Assembly: GCF_000805675.1 (NCBI RefSeq)
Contig: NZ_JSEF01000017.1
Span: forward strand, 53,638-117,637
DNA from: Corynebacterium minutissimum
Lineage (GTDB): Bacteria > Actinomycetota > Actinomycetes > Mycobacteriales > Mycobacteriaceae
DNA length: 64,000 nucleotides
Reading direction: 5' to 3'
Part shown: positions 41,909-51,005 of the stretch, piece by piece
How positions within the stretch are numbered: the first letter of the stretch is position 1
Layout: every line of letters starts with the position of its first letter
Notes under the pieces: model-generated
What the model saw: only the letters and a program-made list of their open reading frames with translations
What the model was told of the DNA's origin: nothing
Databases searched by the model: none
Made by a program: the position numbers and the translations under genes

Positions 41909-42862
41909 TTAACCTTGCGCTGAAATGAGCGCGCGGGCATTTGAGTCGAGAACAACGACTTCACCAGCACCTTCGATGCTGCATCCCAGCCAGCGATATT
42001 CTGGCTGGTCCGGCCAGCCGGCATCAGCGTTGTAGGAGCAGCTGAAGTCGTCCTCCATGAGGTAGCCGCGGTTGCCGCCCTCCATCGGTGCGAAGTCGTA
42101 ATTCTTGTAGTAGTCAATAACTTCCATCGCTCGCGCACAATTCGTATCGTTTGTCTTGGCGTAGACGTACTCGCCGTTGCCTGCGTCCCCGCAGACCGTA
42201 CCGATCGTGTCATGGCCTTCTGCATCCGGTTCCGGCGGGAAGGTCTCCGAGTAGTACTGACCCTGGTCCTTGACCGTGAAGTGGTGTCCGTCAATCGTCA
42301 CCGTGAACTCGTCCTCGCTTGCGGCCTCAAAGGTCACTCCGGCCATGGAAACGGTGCTGCCCGCCTCAAGCGTGGTAGGAGGAGCACTATCACCGCCCAG
42401 CTTCAGATTGGGATAAAAACCTTTATCCGAGTCAAAATCGACGGAATTGGACAGCCAGGTCGGCAGACCACTTGCTGGGTACAGGGGCGGATCTGCAAAG
42501 TTAACGTTGCATCCAATCAACCCTTTGTCCTCAGTGACTGTGCAGGCTACGCGGTCATCTGGGCTGCCCACTCCATACACGGTGGAAGTTGCGTGGCTAG
42601 GTGCGTTGGTCGCAATAAATGCCTCTTTGTCTTTCTCCTGCAGTCCAGTGTCGTCTTCTTCTTTCTCTTCCTCCTCTCCAGTGGTCGTGGGCGCCGGACT
42701 TTCTTCGGAAGACTCAGCTGCTTCAGAGGACGTTTCGGCGGCGGAGGACTGCTGGAACTCTGGCTCATCGCTGGCGGTGTCAGTGGTAGACGAGCACGAC
42801 GCCGCAGCGCAGGCGAGCAGCGCGACGGAAAGGATAGGGAAAAGCTTTTTCATACCTTGCAT
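41909..42862 (-). CDS. Large lipoprotein at the end of the kinase cluster
   Basis: 317 residues from ATG 42862 (or 314 from ATG 42853). Lipobox AASC. A Ser/Glu/Thr-rich acidic linker of about 75 residues is followed by an outside domain with about six cysteines (VACTVTED, IGCNVNF, TVCGDAGN, TNCARAME, FSCSYNAD, LGCSIEGA), i.e. probably three disulfides. I do not recognise the domain. It converges with the FHA gene and is separated from lysS by a terminator, so it belongs with the accessory cluster. Confidence 0.75.
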   Translation of the reverse strand: MQGMKKLFPILSVALLACAAASCSSTTDTASDEPEFQQSSAAETSSEAAESSEESPAPTTTGEEEEKEEDDTGLQEKDKEAFIATNAPSHATSTVYGVGSPDDRVACTVTEDKGLIGCNVNFADPPLYPASGLPTWLSNSVDFDSDKGFYPNLKLGGDSAPPTTLEAGSTVSMAGVTFEAASEDEFTVTIDGHHFTVKDQGQYYSETFPPEPDAEGHDTIGTVCGDAGNGEYVYAKTNDTNCARAMEVIDYYKNYDFAPMEGGNRGYLMEDDFSCSYNADAGWPDQPEYRWLGCSIEGAGEVVVLDSNARALISAQG

Positions 42863-42916
42863 CGTTCCACGAGTTGGCAGCTCGCCTGGGAAAAGAAGAA
42901 ACTTTTCTATAACAAA

Positions 42917-42948
42917 GCCCGCGCAGCCGAGACGACGGCGTGCGCGGG
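42917..42948 (-). terminator. Terminator after lysS
   Basis: On the minus strand CCCGCGCA (42948-42941) pairs with TGCGCGGG (42925-42918), continued by GCC/GGC inside, and is followed by CTTTGTT. It lies just past the lysS stop at 42971. Confidence 0.75.
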
Positions 42949-42970
42949 AGCGGAGCGGAAGCGTGAAAAG

Positions 42971-44545
42971 TTAGGCTTCCGGCTTCACAATCGGGAAGAG
43001 AACGGTCTCACGAATGCCCAGGCCAGTCAAGGCCATGAGCAGACGGTCAACGCCCATGCCGGTGCCGGCTGTCGGCGGCATACCCTGCTCCATGGCTGCC
43101 AGGAAGTCCTCATCCAACACCATGGCTTCCTCATCGCCACCGGCGGCCAAGCGAGCCTGGTCCTCGAAGCGCTCACGCTGGATAACCGGGTCCACCAGCT
43201 CGGAGTAGCCGGTAGCAAGCTCGAATCCGCGGACGTAGAGGTCCCATTTCTCGGTGACACCCGGCTTGGAGCGGTGCTGACGGGTCAGCGGGGAGGTCTC
43301 CACCGGGAAATTCTTCACAAAGATCGGACCTTCCAGCTGGTCCTCACAAAGAACCTCCCAGATTTCCTCGACCAGCTTGCCGTGGCCCCAGCCGCCGTTC
43401 TTCGGCACATCAAGACCAATGACGTCAGCGATGCCCTTCAGTGTTTCCACGTCGGTATCGATGGTGACCTCCGGCTGGCCCGGGAACTTGCGCTGCAGAG
43501 CCTCATTGAGGGAAGGGTACATCTCAATCTCCGGCCACTCCTCGCCGCCGAAGCCATACTCGGTGCCATCAGCCAACGTCACGGTGGTGGAGCCGAAGAC
43601 GGCGCGGGCCACGGCCTGGATGGACTCGCGAGTGGTACGTGCGCAGTCGTCGTAGTCACCCCATGCGGCATAGGTCTCCAGCATGGCGAACTCTGGGGAG
43701 TGAGAGCGGTCCACGCCTTCATTACGGAAGTTGCGGTTGATCTCAAAGACACGGTCAATGCCGCCAACGACGGCCCTCTTCAGGAACAGCTCCGGAGCGA
43801 TGCGCAGGTAAAGGTCGATATCCAGCGCATTGGAGTGGGTCACGAAGGGGCGGGCTGCCGCACCGCCATGCAGAGTCTGGAGCATCGGGGTTTCGATTTC
43901 TACGAAGCCCTCACCCTCCAGGTAATTGCGCAGCGCACGCATGACCTTCACACGGGTCATGGCATTCTTGCGAGCCTCCTCGCGCACAATGAGGTCATTG
44001 TAGCGCTGGCGAACGCGGGTCTCCTCATTCATGTCAGCGAAGGAGACCGGCAGCGGGCGCAGGGACTTAGCAGCCATGGTCCATGCGGAAGCCATGACGG
44101 ACAGCTCACCACGGCGCGAAGCAATAACGCGGCCACGCACGGAGATGAAGTCACCCAAGTCTACGTCAGATTTCCAAGCCGCGAGGCGCTCCTCGCCTAC
44201 CTCAGCCAGGGAGAGCATGGCCTGCACCTGGGTGCCGTCGCCGTCCTGCAAGGTGGCGAAGCACAGCTTGCCGGTATTGCGCATAAAGATAAGGCGGCCA
44301 GCAATAGCGACCTCAACGTCGGTCTCCTCACCAGCATTAAGGTAGGTAACTCCCTCATCACCGGCAGGCTCTTCGCCTTCAGCCAGCACCTGGTACTTCT
44401 GGCGCAGATCCTTCATGGAGATCGTGCGCTCAACGGTCACCGGGTAAGGATCGGTGCCGGATTCCAGCAAACGAGCGCGCTTCTCGCGGCGAATGCGCAG
44501 CTGCTCAGGGACGTCGTTAACTTCAGTATTCTTCTTCTCGCTCAC
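42971..44545 (-). CDS. lysS: Lysyl-tRNA synthetase, class II
   Basis: 524 residues. N-terminal OB-fold anticodon domain ([20 protein letters not shown], then [15 protein letters not shown]), motif 2 [20 protein letters not shown] and motif 3 [18 protein letters not shown]. Charges tRNA-Lys. As in mycobacteria it lies near the pantothenate genes. It is divergent from phoX across a 170-bp region with a PHO-like box. Confidence 0.95.
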   Translation of the reverse strand: MSEKKNTEVNDVPEQLRIRREKRARLLESGTDPYPVTVERTISMKDLRQKYQVLAEGEEPAGDEGVTYLNAGEETDVEVAIAGRLIFMRNTGKLCFATLQDGDGTQVQAMLSLAEVGEERLAAWKSDVDLGDFISVRGRVIASRRGELSVMASAWTMAAKSLRPLPVSFADMNEETRVRQRYNDLIVREEARKNAMTRVKVMRALRNYLEGEGFVEIETPMLQTLHGGAAARPFVTHSNALDIDLYLRIAPELFLKRAVVGGIDRVFEINRNFRNEGVDRSHSPEFAMLETYAAWGDYDDCARTTRESIQAVARAVFGSTTVTLADGTEYGFGGEEWPEIEMYPSLNEALQRKFPGQPEVTIDTDVETLKGIADVIGLDVPKNGGWGHGKLVEEIWEVLCEDQLEGPIFVKNFPVETSPLTRQHRSKPGVTEKWDLYVRGFELATGYSELVDPVIQRERFEDQARLAAGGDEEAMVLDEDFLAAMEQGMPPTAGTGMGVDRLLMALTGLGIRETVLFPIVKPEA

Positions 44546-44589
44546 GGTTGTCTAGGGTAGTCGATCCCTATGTGCGGGCGCGATCCCGG

Positions 44590-44608
44590 TTCACAGAGTG
44601 TTCACCTG
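44590..44608 (+). promoter_or_regulatory. PHO-box-like direct repeat upstream of phoX
   Basis: TTCACAGA (44590-44597), GTG, TTCACCTG (44601-44608): two 8-bp half sites with an 11-bp period, as bound by PhoB/PhoR-type response regulators. C. glutamicum PhoR sites are described as 8-bp tandem repeats related to CCTGTGAA, whose complement TTCACAGG is close to both halves. It lies 107 bp before the phoX start and fits induction by phosphate starvation. Confidence 0.5.
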
Positions 44609-44714
44609 AAGGACACGCGAGATCAAGAGGCTGGTCACCTTAACAGGATTAACTCAGAGCGTCCGATGCGACATCTCTGCGTATCTCAATTACTACGATC
44701 TCTGGAGCACCCCC

Positions 44715-46814
44715 ATGGCACTTCAAGGCCGCAACCTTTTGACCAACATGTTCACCTCTTCTCGTTCCTCCCTTACCTGCACGTACAAGTGCGGTAACGC
44801 CTGCTTCGGCGAGTGCGAGAACACCTCTGATAACCCGTACTTCGGCGACCAGTTCTCCCGTCGTACCGCTCTGCGCGCCGGCGGCTTGGCTGTCGTCGCC
44901 GTCGGTGGCTCCTCCGCCCTGGCTGCGTGTGCCGCTCCGGGTGAGGAAGACTCTGCTGCTGGCAGCAGCGCCGCTGGCAAGACCTCCGAAGTCAAGGAAT
45001 CGGAAATTGAGCTGACCTCCGCTGAGGGCATGCACTTCGAGAAGGTCGAGCCGAACACCAAGGATGAGGTTGTTATCCCGAAGGGCTACGAGCAGTCCGT
45101 TCTTATCGCCTGGGGCGACCCGGTCATCGAAGGCGCTCCGGAGTTCGATGTCAACAACCAGACCGCCGAAGCTGCTGAGAAGCAGTTCGGCTTCAACAAT
45201 GACTTCGCTGGTCTCATCAAGCACCCGGATGACGAGAACCGCCTCATCTACATGTGCTCCCACGAGTACACCACTGAGCCGATGATGTTCCCGGATTACG
45301 ATCCGGAGAACCCGACCGAAGAGCAGGTCAAGATTGGTTGGGCTGGCCACGGCCACACCATCCTCGAGGTCTCCAAGGTGGGCGACACCGGTGAGCTCAA
45401 GCGCGAATTCGGACCGCTCAACCGCCGTATCACCGCCACCACCCCGTTCACCCTGGTTGGCCCGGCAAAGGGCTCTGACTTTGTTAAGACTTCTGCTGAC
45501 CAGAAGGGCGAGAAGGTCCTCGGTACCCTCAACAACTGCTCCGGTGGCGTGACCCCGTGGAACACCATGCTGTCCGGCGAGGAGAACTTTGACCAGTACT
45601 TCGCTGGTGGCGACGTCAAGGATGAGAAGGCAGCTGAGTCCCTCAAGCGTTTCGGCATCAAGGAAGGCCCGTCCGAGCGTAAGTGGGAGAAGTACGATGA
45701 CCGCTTCGACGTCACCAAGGAGCCGAACGAGCCGAACCGCTTCGGCTGGCTGGTAGAGATCGACCCGCTCGATCCGGAATCCACCCCGGTTAAGCACACC
45801 GCAGTGGGCCGCTACAAGCACGAGGCCGGCAACATCCACATCACCAAGGACGACACCGTGGTGTGCTACTCCGGTGATGACGCTCGATTCGAGTACATCT
45901 ACAAGTTCGTCTCCTCCAAGAAGTACAAGGAAGGCGACCTCAAGCACAACATGTCCATTCTGGACCACGGCACCCTCTACGTGGCCAAGATGGAAGGCAA
46001 CTCCCCGGAGAAGGAAATCGACGGTTCCGGTGTCCTGCCGGAGGACGGCGCTTTTGACGGCTCCGGTGAGTGGGTCAAGCTGCTGACCTCTGACACCGAG
46101 AACGATAAGTACGAGTCCCACGTTGATGGCATGTCCGCTGAGGAAGTTGCCATCTTCACCCGTGAGGCTGCTGACAAGGTCGGCGCTACCAAGATGGACC
46201 GCCCGGAGGACGTGGAGATCAGCCCGGCCAACGACAAGGTCTACGTTGCTCTGACCAACAACAAGTACCGCGGTGCTACCGGCGAAAACGCCAAGAAGAA
46301 CCAGGAAGACCCGATGGAGTACGCTCCGGTCAAGGAGAACAAGAACGGCCTCGTCATGGAGATCGAGGACGACCACGCTGGTGAGAAGTTCACCTGGAAC
46401 CTTCTGCTGGTCTGTGGTGACCCGAAGGAAGCCAACACCTACTTCGGTGGCTTCGACAAGGAGAAGGTCTCCCCGATTTCCTGCCCGGATAACCTGGCCT
46501 TCGATAACCACGGCAACCTGTGGATTTCCACCGACGGCAACGCCCTGGATTCCAACGACGGTCTGTACGCCGTGACCGTTGATGGTGAAACCCGCGGCGA
46601 GCTCAAGTGCTTCCTCACCGTCCCGGCTGGCGCTGAGACCTGTGGCCCGATTGTTGATGATGACCGCGTGATGGTCAACGTTCAGCACCCGGGTGAGGCC
46701 GATGACGCCACCTTCGAGAACGCTACCTCCCACTGGCCTGACGGTGGCAACTCCACCCCGCGTCCGGCCGTGGTTGTGGTCTGGAAGAAGGACGGCAAGA
46801 TCGGTTCTAAGTAA
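44715..46814 (+). CDS. phoX: PhoX-type (DUF839) secreted phosphatase, Tat-exported lipoprotein
   Basis: 699 residues. The N-terminus has an unusual run of four cysteines (LTCTYKCGNACFGEC) before a twin-arginine signal SRRTALRAGGLAVVAVGG that ends in the lipobox LAAC, so it should fold inside, leave by Tat, and be lipid-anchored. The body is the calcium/iron-dependent PhoX beta-propeller (LIYMCSHEYTTEPMMFPDYD, WDGNLWISTDGN-like FDNHGNLWISTDGNALDS, CGDPKEANTYFGG). PhoX frees phosphate from organic esters. Codon use is strongly biased toward the C-ending codons of highly expressed genes. Confidence 0.92.
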   Translation: MALQGRNLLTNMFTSSRSSLTCTYKCGNACFGECENTSDNPYFGDQFSRRTALRAGGLAVVAVGGSSALAACAAPGEEDSAAGSSAAGKTSEVKESEIELTSAEGMHFEKVEPNTKDEVVIPKGYEQSVLIAWGDPVIEGAPEFDVNNQTAEAAEKQFGFNNDFAGLIKHPDDENRLIYMCSHEYTTEPMMFPDYDPENPTEEQVKIGWAGHGHTILEVSKVGDTGELKREFGPLNRRITATTPFTLVGPAKGSDFVKTSADQKGEKVLGTLNNCSGGVTPWNTMLSGEENFDQYFAGGDVKDEKAAESLKRFGIKEGPSERKWEKYDDRFDVTKEPNEPNRFGWLVEIDPLDPESTPVKHTAVGRYKHEAGNIHITKDDTVVCYSGDDARFEYIYKFVSSKKYKEGDLKHNMSILDHGTLYVAKMEGNSPEKEIDGSGVLPEDGAFDGSGEWVKLLTSDTENDKYESHVDGMSAEEVAIFTREAADKVGATKMDRPEDVEISPANDKVYVALTNNKYRGATGENAKKNQEDPMEYAPVKENKNGLVMEIEDDHAGEKFTWNLLLVCGDPKEANTYFGGFDKEKVSPISCPDNLAFDNHGNLWISTDGNALDSNDGLYAVTVDGETRGELKCFLTVPAGAETCGPIVDDDRVMVNVQHPGEADDATFENATSHWPDGGNSTPRPAVVVVWKKDGKIGSK

Positions 46815-46825
46815 AGAACCTCCTC

Positions 46826-46853
46826 GGTGAGTAGCGCACCCACGCTACTCACC
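46826..46853. terminator. Bidirectional terminator between phoX and panE
   Basis: Perfect 11-bp stem GGTGAGTAGCG (46826-46836) with CGCTACTCACC (46843-46853) and loop CACCCA. It lies between convergent genes, 11 nt after the phoX stop. No long T run on either side. Confidence 0.65.
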
Positions 46854-46861
46854 TGCTCGTC

Positions 46862-47809
46862 TTAGGACGAGCGCAGCTGGGCTTCGAGCACATCCTGCGC
46901 GAAGTCCCACAGCGGGGTCTTAGCCCCAGCTTTGGCGCCCATGCGTCGGATTGCTCCGACCTGGGCGTCAAGTTCGTTTGGTAGACCTTCTTTGATGTCA
47001 CGCTGCATCGAGGACGTATTGTCCGGGTGCTGCTGGCGGGCGAACTCCATGGTCTGCTCGACCACATCGTCGGGCAGCTCTACGCCCATGCCGCGTCCGG
47101 CCGCCTCGACTTCTTTCATGAAAGCCTCCAACTGGCCGGGGATCTCCTGGCACAGGTAGCCAATGGGCTTGTCCACCAAGGCACCCAGGGCACCGGTGGA
47201 GGTGACAAACATGGCTTTCGACCAGACGTCGACAAGCGCGGCGTCATGGAATTTACTAGAAGCCCCGGACTCCTTCAGTGCTGCAGCAAGGTCCTTGCCG
47301 GCCTGGCGCACAGACTCTGGCGCGTTGGCACTCAACGGACCAAAGGCCAATGCCAAGGGCCCTGGGTTTCGCTTGATCCGCGCCGGGCTCAAACGCGTGG
47401 AATAAACGCGGGCCACACCAGCGAGGATGTTCTCCTCCCCAAATTCCTCAGCCGCCAGGTAAGGGATCTCCACCGAATTGTGGGTGGTCACGACCGGAAC
47501 GCCCTGCAGGGCCGCACGGTCTTCGGCACTACCGAAGGTCTCGTTTCCTGGCAAAGCCTTGGAGGCAATAATCGCCACATCCAAACCACCCAGCAGTTCT
47601 TTGACCTTTGCGAAAGAACGCACACCGGGGACCTGAATAACCTCGGTCGTGGTGGGCTCGGAGTGCGCATCGATCAGCGTCACGCCCGTCTCCCCCAGCA
47701 CCCGCAAGCTCTCACCACGTGCCACAAAGGCTACGTCGTGGCCTGCTTGTTTCAGTTTTCCGCCAAAGTATCCGCCGATCGCGCCGGCTCCCAAAATGCC
47801 AATCTTCAT
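46862..47809 (-). CDS. panE: 2-dehydropantoate 2-reductase (ketopantoate reductase)
   Basis: 315 residues. NADPH-binding MKIGILGAGAIGGYFGGKL at the N-terminus, catalytic Lys in IASKALPGNE (the family has K-x3 here) and the C-terminal helical ketopantoate domain with KAMFVTSTGALGALVDKPIG. Reduces ketopantoate to pantoate in vitamin B5/CoA synthesis. It follows panC (39 nt), and together they supply the last two steps to pantothenate, given beta-alanine. Confidence 0.92.
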   Translation of the reverse strand: MKIGILGAGAIGGYFGGKLKQAGHDVAFVARGESLRVLGETGVTLIDAHSEPTTTEVIQVPGVRSFAKVKELLGGLDVAIIASKALPGNETFGSAEDRAALQGVPVVTTHNSVEIPYLAAEEFGEENILAGVARVYSTRLSPARIKRNPGPLALAFGPLSANAPESVRQAGKDLAAALKESGASSKFHDAALVDVWSKAMFVTSTGALGALVDKPIGYLCQEIPGQLEAFMKEVEAAGRGMGVELPDDVVEQTMEFARQQHPDNTSSMQRDIKEGLPNELDAQVGAIRRMGAKAGAKTPLWDFAQDVLEAQLRSS

Positions 47810-47848
47810 GCCACCAACCTAGCTGGTTGTAACGCATGCCACAGGCTT

Positions 47849-48622
47849 TTATCCACGCTGCTCCAAGTTGCGGAAGCCAATGCCCAACGGCACACCCGCG
47901 TTATCGATGAGCCGCACCCCACCCACGGTGGCGGCGATAAAGAGGCGGCCATCGCCCTCTGCGGGGGCCTCACCCAGGTCGCGCCCGCGCAGCTCCACGT
48001 ATTTCGGCTCGACGCCTGCGGCGGCCAGCACCTCACGGGCGACGCGAACGACCTCCTCGGCCCCGGATTCCGCCGCGTACGCACCAGCGGTGAGTGCCGC
48101 TGACAAGGCGCCGGCTTGCTCGCGAGCTTCGGGTGCCACGTCAGCGTTGCGTAGACTCATCACCACCCCATCCGGCATGCGCACCGAGGGTACGCCCTGC
48201 ACACGCGTACCAATGTTGAAGTCTGTAAAGGCCTGCTGGGTAGCCACGAGCAGCTCGTAGTCCTTCTCCCCCATGAACACATCGCTGGGCCCAAGCGCAC
48301 AGGTCAGCGCCACAATGCGTGTCAGCTCGGCGCTGACGTCTTCCATTCCGTGATCGGGTGCAAGGATCCGCGTGCGCTGGCTCTGCTTGCCATAGCGCCA
48401 CACCACGTCGACGCCGTCGAGGGCGGTGATGTCAGCGTCGTCGTCAACGGCGACGACAACCACGCCACCACGCACGCGCTGTGCCGCCTGCACCAGGGCC
48501 AAGTGACCCGCATGAATATCGCGGCCCAGCGGTACGAGCACCACGCGCTTGCCCGTCTTGCAGTAGGCGCTGCCCACCATGCGGATGCGCTCAATGTCCT
48601 CCACTAGGAGTTGTTCTGCCAC
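47849..48622 (-). CDS. panC: Pantothenate synthetase, divergent
   Basis: 257 residues from GTG 48622 (GGAAG 5 nt upstream; overlaps the upstream gene). Joins pantoate and beta-alanine with ATP. The nucleotidyl-transferase motif is RVVLVPLGRDIHAGHLALV: the H-x-G-H is kept, but the usual P-T-M-G-A-L-H-E-G-H is altered. MGEKDYELLVATQQAF and VVMSLRNADVAPEAREQA also match weakly; the consensus S-S-R-N is S-L-R-N here. Synteny with M. tuberculosis panC (between the Rv3603c homologue and lysS) supports the call. No panD follows. Confidence 0.85.
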   Translation of the reverse strand: MAEQLLVEDIERIRMVGSAYCKTGKRVVLVPLGRDIHAGHLALVQAAQRVRGGVVVVAVDDDADITALDGVDVVWRYGKQSQRTRILAPDHGMEDVSAELTRIVALTCALGPSDVFMGEKDYELLVATQQAFTDFNIGTRVQGVPSVRMPDGVVMSLRNADVAPEAREQAGALSAALTAGAYAAESGAEEVVRVAREVLAAAGVEPKYVELRGRDLGEAPAEGDGRLFIAATVGGVRLIDNAGVPLGIGFRNLEQRG

Positions 48623-49281
48623 GGCGCTTCCTTTCTTACTGCCCACAGTTCCAGTTCTTCAATCTTCTCCTGCTCGCCCACCATCCGGGCAACATCGCGG
48701 TAGTTGCGCGCCATGCCGAGCTCCACGGCGGCGGGGTAGGCATCGATAATGTCATCGGCGTCGAGGTCGAAGGAGCTGCCCATAAAATCTTCGATAATCT
48801 CCGCTTTTATCGACGCCCACGCGGTGAGTGCAGCGAGCATTTCCGCGTAGAACAGCCGCGCGGCTCGCTCGGCACGTTGTGCCTCAGTCACCGTTTCTGC
48901 GGTCTGGTGAATCTCTGAGAGCAACAGACTAATGACGGTCTCCGCTACCTCATCGGGTGAGCTCACCGCGTAGGAGTCACCCATTGGCGCTGCGGCAATC
49001 GTCACGCAGCCCTGCGTCTCCAGCTCATCGAGCGCCTCCACGCCGGCCAACAACGAGGTGTGGATGACGATCTGTCTCGGGCGCACGTGCTTTTCGACGT
49101 CCCCCACTGCCCCCTCCAGCTCCCTCGCCGTCGCGGCGAGAATCAGCGCATCGAAGCGGTCCAGCTGGGCGGGATCCCCGAGGCGTTCGATAGTGTGGCC
49201 GGCTAACTCCAGACGACGAGCGAAGTTAATACCGGCTCGGGAATTACCCCACACCGCTACCCGCATGCGTGGTGCCTGCAT
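48604..49281 (-). CDS. Rossmann-fold protein, Rv3603c-like
   Basis: 225 residues. N-terminal dinucleotide-binding pattern MRVAVWGNSRAGINFARRLE (the second Gly pair is weak) and a DUF2520-like helical C-terminal domain (LFYAEMLAALTAWASIKAEI). Possibly an NADP-dependent reductase of the ketopantoate/6-phosphogluconate type, but substrate unknown. It sits between panC and the folate operon as Rv3603c does in M. tuberculosis; the 18-bp overlap with panC indicates coupling. Confidence 0.8.
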   Translation of the reverse strand: MQAPRMRVAVWGNSRAGINFARRLELAGHTIERLGDPAQLDRFDALILAATARELEGAVGDVEKHVRPRQIVIHTSLLAGVEALDELETQGCVTIAAAPMGDSYAVSSPDEVAETVISLLLSEIHQTAETVTEAQRAERAARLFYAEMLAALTAWASIKAEIIEDFMGSSFDLDADDIIDAYPAAVELGMARNYRDVARMVGEQEKIEELELWAVRKEAPWQNNS

Positions 49282-50526
49282 CTACTTCTTTTCGTCCTTG
49301 TTCCGCTGTTCCTTCCCGCGCTTGCTGCGCGCCATGAGCTCAGCCACGGAGACCGCGCCCTCGCGCTTCTCATCACTGCGGCGGCGGCCGCGAGTGCCCT
49401 CTGCCGGCGCTGCCTGCTGCGCGCTGCCTTCCTCGGGCTTGCGGTGACGGTGGTGCGGCTGCGCGGAGCCAGCTTCCTCCTTGATGTGCTGCGCACCTGC
49501 AGCACCCTGGTTCCACTGCACGGCTTGGAAACTATCGGTCTTGAATTCCGGCTGCTTCTGCGCCGTCGTCTCAGACGACGGTCCACCTTCTGCGCGCTTA
49601 ACCGATTGAGCAGGCTGCGCAGGCTTCGGCGTCTGTGCAGATCGCGTCGGTTGCGGCGTCTGCGTCGGCTGCGCGGGCTGGTCCTCTCGGCGCGGCTCGC
49701 CCATCGGGCGGAATGCCGGGGCCTGGCCCTGCGAGGAGCGCGGCGCGCCAAACGGTGCCGGTCGTGCTCCCTGCTCCTGCGAGCGCTGCGGCTGTTGCTG
49801 CGAGCGCTGTGGCTGCTGCTGACGAGTCGGCTGCTCCGCCGGCTGCGGCTGTGGCTTACCGGCAGGCTTGGCTGCAGGCTTCTCCGCAATCAGGTTATCC
49901 AGCGGGTTGCTTACCGGGTGGGTGGGCTGAGTGCCGAGGCGGCCCGCGACGGCGTCGGCAGTCGGGGCACCGCCAGACTTCTGGGTGAAATTCACGGAGT
50001 TGGCATCGCCGCGCTCATCCACGCCGGCGCTGCCGGCCTTGCGCTCCAGCTCCTGGATGCGGCGAGCCTCCGCATACAGGGCTGCGGGTTCGTAGACCCA
50101 CTCGCGGCCCGAGATTTCCTCAATCTGGGAACGGATGGCTTCCAGCTCAGAACGGATCTCTGCGAGCACCTCGCTGTTATCCGCTGTGGACGCGCCGGAG
50201 GCGGTCAGCGCGGACGCAGCATGAGCGCGCTCCACGGCAAGTAGCTCCTTGGCCTCCTGCGCCTGGCGGCGGTAGCGCACCACGAGGAAGAAGCCGAGAA
50301 CCGCTGCCCACAGCGCAGCAAGCAGCGCAATCTTGAGCGCATTGACCGAGCCCCAAATGAGCATGACCAGGCTGGCAATCACGGCCAGAATGACCAAGAT
50401 GATGAGACCGATAGAACCGGCGTCCGTCTTCGACTCGGACTGGGGCTCAGGCTCAGAAGTCGGCGGCGTGGCCTGTGAAGGTGCCGGCTCGTGCGGGGAC
50501 TCGGGGGCATGCTGCGGGCTCGTCAT
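49282..50526 (-). CDS. Membrane protein with Pro/Gln-rich cytoplasmic region, Rv3604c-like
   Basis: 414 residues from ATG 50526 (a GTG at 50532 shares a base with the previous stop). After a Pro/Ser-rich head of about 35 residues come two membrane helices (GLIILVILAVIASLVMLIWG, IALLAALWAAVLGFFLVVRY), a coiled-coil-like stretch (EVLAEIRSELEAIRSQIEEI) and about 240 residues rich in Pro, Gln, Ala and Arg. The position between Rv3605c-like and Rv3603c-like genes matches Rv3604c. Role unknown; the layout resembles scaffold proteins of the division/elongation machinery. Confidence 0.8.
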   Translation of the reverse strand: MTSPQHAPESPHEPAPSQATPPTSEPEPQSESKTDAGSIGLIILVILAVIASLVMLIWGSVNALKIALLAALWAAVLGFFLVVRYRRQAQEAKELLAVERAHAASALTASGASTADNSEVLAEIRSELEAIRSQIEEISGREWVYEPAALYAEARRIQELERKAGSAGVDERGDANSVNFTQKSGGAPTADAVAGRLGTQPTHPVSNPLDNLIAEKPAAKPAGKPQPQPAEQPTRQQQPQRSQQQPQRSQEQGARPAPFGAPRSSQGQAPAFRPMGEPRREDQPAQPTQTPQPTRSAQTPKPAQPAQSVKRAEGGPSSETTAQKQPEFKTDSFQAVQWNQGAAGAQHIKEEAGSAQPHHRHRKPEEGSAQQAAPAEGTRGRRRSDEKREGAVSVAELMARSKRGKEQRNKDEKK

Positions 50527-50531
50527 GACCA

Positions 50532-51005
50532 CTAACTTACCGCTTGTGCCCCGTCTGTTGGAGGTGGAACCTCGCAGTGTCGCTCCAAGACCACACCGGC
50601 TACGCTCATGGCCGCACCACCCAGCGCGGAGGCAAGCACTCCCGCCAGGTCACCGGCGGCAGCCACGAGTTCGCCGACGCGCGGCACGACGTACACGGCG
50701 ATGCCGGCATAGGCCCCACCCACGATGGCGCCTGTCCATGCTGATGCTTTTCCTACCAGCAGGAATTGCGCAATAGTCATGGGGTTAAGCTGCGAGTTGT
50801 CCAGTCCGATGCCGTGCTCATCCTCCTTGGCACTGCGCACTTTGAGAGTAAGGACGCCGCACACCACCGCCATGGCCCACAGCGAAATTGAAACCGTCAC
50901 CGGAATCGCCAGCATGGAACCATAAAAGCGGGTAGTGAGGATAGCAGCCGCGGCGGCCACAAACAGGGCCGTTGCGACGAGCGCGCTTATCGACGTCCTC
51001 GTCAT
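50532..51005 (-). CDS. DUF3180 membrane protein (Rv3605c-like)
   Basis: 157 residues from ATG 51005, which overlaps the folK stop (ATGA). Four hydrophobic segments: ALVATALFVAAAAAILTTRF, LAIPVTVSISLWAMAVVCGV, ASAWTGAIVGGAYAGIAVYV and DLAGVLASALGGAAMSVAGV. DUF3180 proteins follow folK in many actinobacteria; function unknown. The larger open frame upstream is inside folK. Confidence 0.85.
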   Translation of the reverse strand: MTRTSISALVATALFVAAAAAILTTRFYGSMLAIPVTVSISLWAMAVVCGVLTLKVRSAKEDEHGIGLDNSQLNPMTIAQFLLVGKASAWTGAIVGGAYAGIAVYVVPRVGELVAAAGDLAGVLASALGGAAMSVAGVVLERHCEVPPPTDGAQAVS

